DNA from: Solidesulfovibrio magneticus RS-1
GTDB taxonomy: Bacteria; Desulfobacterota; Desulfovibrionia; Desulfovibrionales; Desulfovibrionaceae
Assembly (NCBI RefSeq): GCF_000010665.1
Contig: NC_012796.1
Span: 1,426,001 to 1,490,000, forward strand
Length of the DNA stretch: 64,000 nucleotides
Reading direction: 5' to 3'
Shown here piece after piece: positions 62,927 through 64,000 of the stretch (its first letter is position 1; each line of letters starts with the position of its first letter). A model generated the notes under the pieces. The model worked only from the letters and a program-made list of their open reading frames with translations. It searched no databases and had not been told where the DNA came from. The position numbers and the translations under genes are program-made.

Positions 62927-63378
62927 AGGTTCTGGGTGTTTCGCTCGAAGACCCGCAGTTCGGTCACCACCAGCGCGCCAAGTTGGCGCAGCCCTTGGTT
63001 TTCCTGATTTTCCACGAGTTCGGCCAAAAGCTTGGTGTCCTGGGGCAGGGAGGCCAGCACCGAGGCGCGCATTTCGCGCAGCCGCTCGGCCACGTAGACC
63101 GCGTCGCGCTTGGCCGTCATGTGTTCGGCCACGTCGGCCATGCGGGCCAGGCCGTTGGCCTTTTCGGCGTAGATGGCGCACATGGCGGTGAGATGCGACA
63201 GGATGTTTTTCTCGGGGGCGCTCTCGGTCTTGAAATAGAGGTCGGCGGCCTTGGTGGCGTATTCGTTGAAATGCTCGGCCGTGGCCCGGAAGTGTTTGGC
63301 GGCTCCCATGGCCTCGGTGGCGGCGGTCAGGGCCAAAAGCAGGCACAGGGCGCTTAAGGCGGCATGGCGTTGGTGCAT
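62923..63378 (-). CDS. Small exported helical protein of unknown function
   Basis: The protein has 151 residues with a signal peptide (1-26, ending AMGA/A). The mature part is helical and charged, like a four-helix bundle (FRATAEHFNEYATKAADLYFKTE; MTAKRDAVYVAERLREMRASVLASL). One cysteine at about 67. The start at 63378 has GGAGAA upstream. It is transcribed against its neighbours. No family is recognised. Confidence 0.75.
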   Translation of the reverse strand: MHQRHAALSALCLLLALTAATEAMGAAKHFRATAEHFNEYATKAADLYFKTESAPEKNILSHLTAMCAIYAEKANGLARMADVAEHMTAKRDAVYVAERLREMRASVLASLPQDTKLLAELVENQENQGLRQLGALVVTELRVFERNTQNL

Positions 63379-63710
63379 GGCTTCTCCGTGAATGGCCGTC
63401 CGGCAAGACTTCTCCGGTCGGCAAGGGCCACATACCACTTTTTCCCGGGCCGTCAACGTGGCGGCCGGGGGGCCTTGCCGGCCGGTCGGGAATGCTTATT
63501 TTCTGGGGGAAGGCCGCTGCGTCGCCACGGCTCCGGGGCGGCCGGACGTATCCCTCCTTACCGTCGTGTTGTTGTTGAGCACCGCTTGGGGGCCGCTTCG
63601 GCGGCCCCGTTTTTTGCCGCGTTTCCGGGCTGCGGCCGTTGACTTTTCGCCCTGGTCTTGTAGGAATTGCGGACCCAACCTCAAGCGGCTTCCATGCCTG
63701 CGGAAGACTC
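63379..63710. other. Divergent intergenic region with an orphan terminator
   Basis: This 332-base region between the exported-protein gene (minus) and the deacetylase gene (plus) has no supportable gene. It contains a strong plus-strand terminator at 63588-63615 although no plus-strand gene lies directly upstream. A small RNA or a leader of the deacetylase gene is possible. Confidence 0.5.
63588..63615 (+). terminator. Rho-independent terminator without an upstream plus-strand gene
   Basis: GGGGCCGC at 63589-63596, TTCG tetraloop, GCGGCCCC at 63601-63608, then GTTTTTT. This is a textbook terminator, 95 bases before the deacetylase start codon. Confidence 0.9.
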
Positions 63711-64000
63711 ATGAAAAAGGCTTACGGCTTGCGTGTTTTATTCCGTGCCTTGGCCCTTTTGGCCGCCCTGGTCTTGGTTTCTGCCGCCTCGGCCGGACCG
63801 TGTCGGGCCGGCATGGTGACCCTGGTCTTCGACGACGGCCTGTCCAGCGTCTACCAGTACGCCTACCCGGTGCTGGCCAAGTACGGGCTGGTGGCCACCA
63901 CCGCCGTCATCGCCGACCGGGTGGACTCCGGCGACCCCGACTTCATGGACGAAAAGCAGCTCAAGGAGTTGCAGACCGCCGGCTGGGAGATCGCCTCCCA
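63711..64000 (+). CDS. Polysaccharide deacetylase (NodB-type), 5' part
   Basis: The first 96 residues are visible; the gene runs off the window. A signal peptide (1-34) is followed by MVTLVFDDGLSSVYQYAYPVLAKYGLVATTAVI, with the DD of NodB motif 1 that binds metal. It would remove acetyl groups from a surface or extracellular polysaccharide outside the cytoplasm. CGGAAG lies upstream of the ATG. Confidence 0.85.
   Translation, partial: MKKAYGLRVLFRALALLAALVLVSAASAGPCRAGMVTLVFDDGLSSVYQYAYPVLAKYGLVATTAVIADRVDSGDPDFMDEKQLKELQTAGWEIAS

Overview
The window looks like chromosomal DNA from a sulfate-reducing deltaproteobacterium of the Desulfovibrionaceae (Solidesulfovibrio or Desulfovibrio magneticus-like). 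This is an inference from the high GC content, a sensor kinase with periplasmic c-type haem motifs, a sulfide:quinone oxidoreductase-like enzyme, a complete Nuo complex I and many orphan signalling genes. No rRNA, tRNA, CRISPR array, insertion sequence or integrase was recognised. Coding density is high, and most genes sit in short runs with 4-base start/stop overlaps.

Layout. 1-742: 3' end of a gene of unknown function. 750-14262: minus-strand signalling block with five histidine kinases and three single-domain response regulators, wrapped around an SQR-like flavoprotein and its DUF1641 partner. 14577-16651: an MsrA-MsrB fusion and a receiver-HPt protein. 16838-24156: small groups comprising a terpene-cyclase-like toroid with a Tat-exported DUF362 protein, a formyltransferase, a LysM protein, two membrane or soluble unknowns, a short Flp pilin gene and an HDOD protein. 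24336-26603: a large protein with a LOG-like nucleotide-binding domain, closed by a clear terminator. 26726-41194: twelve-gene nuo operon on the minus strand (A, BCD fused, E, F, G, H, I, J, K, L, M, N). 41418-42802: two genes of visibly lower GC content (zinc-dependent phospholipase C-like, and a small exported protein). 42954-57780: surface-glycan and secretion genes (glycosyltransferases, TPR proteins, HlyD adaptor, a CBS/EAL/GGDEF protein, NeuB-type sugar acid synthase). 58102-64000: MlaF-like ATPase, exported acetolactate decarboxylase, a GspG-like protein, O-antigen ligase-like protein, exported unknown and the start of a polysaccharide deacetylase.

How the parts work together. Complex I would feed the membrane quinone pool, which the SQR-like enzyme may also feed. 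The kinases, with haem, Cache, helical and cysteine-pair PAS sensors, probably report redox or small-molecule state. The glycosyltransferase, NeuB and O-antigen ligase genes are consistent with glycosylation of flagellin or another surface protein.

The most notable signals are four. NuoF has lost four residues that contact NADH in the Thermus structure while keeping its FMN and iron-sulfur motifs. NuoB, C and D are fused in one chain. A dispersed GC-rich palindrome occurs eight times with compensated stem changes. A second, AT-rich palindrome family lies between 56.4 and 60.8 kb.
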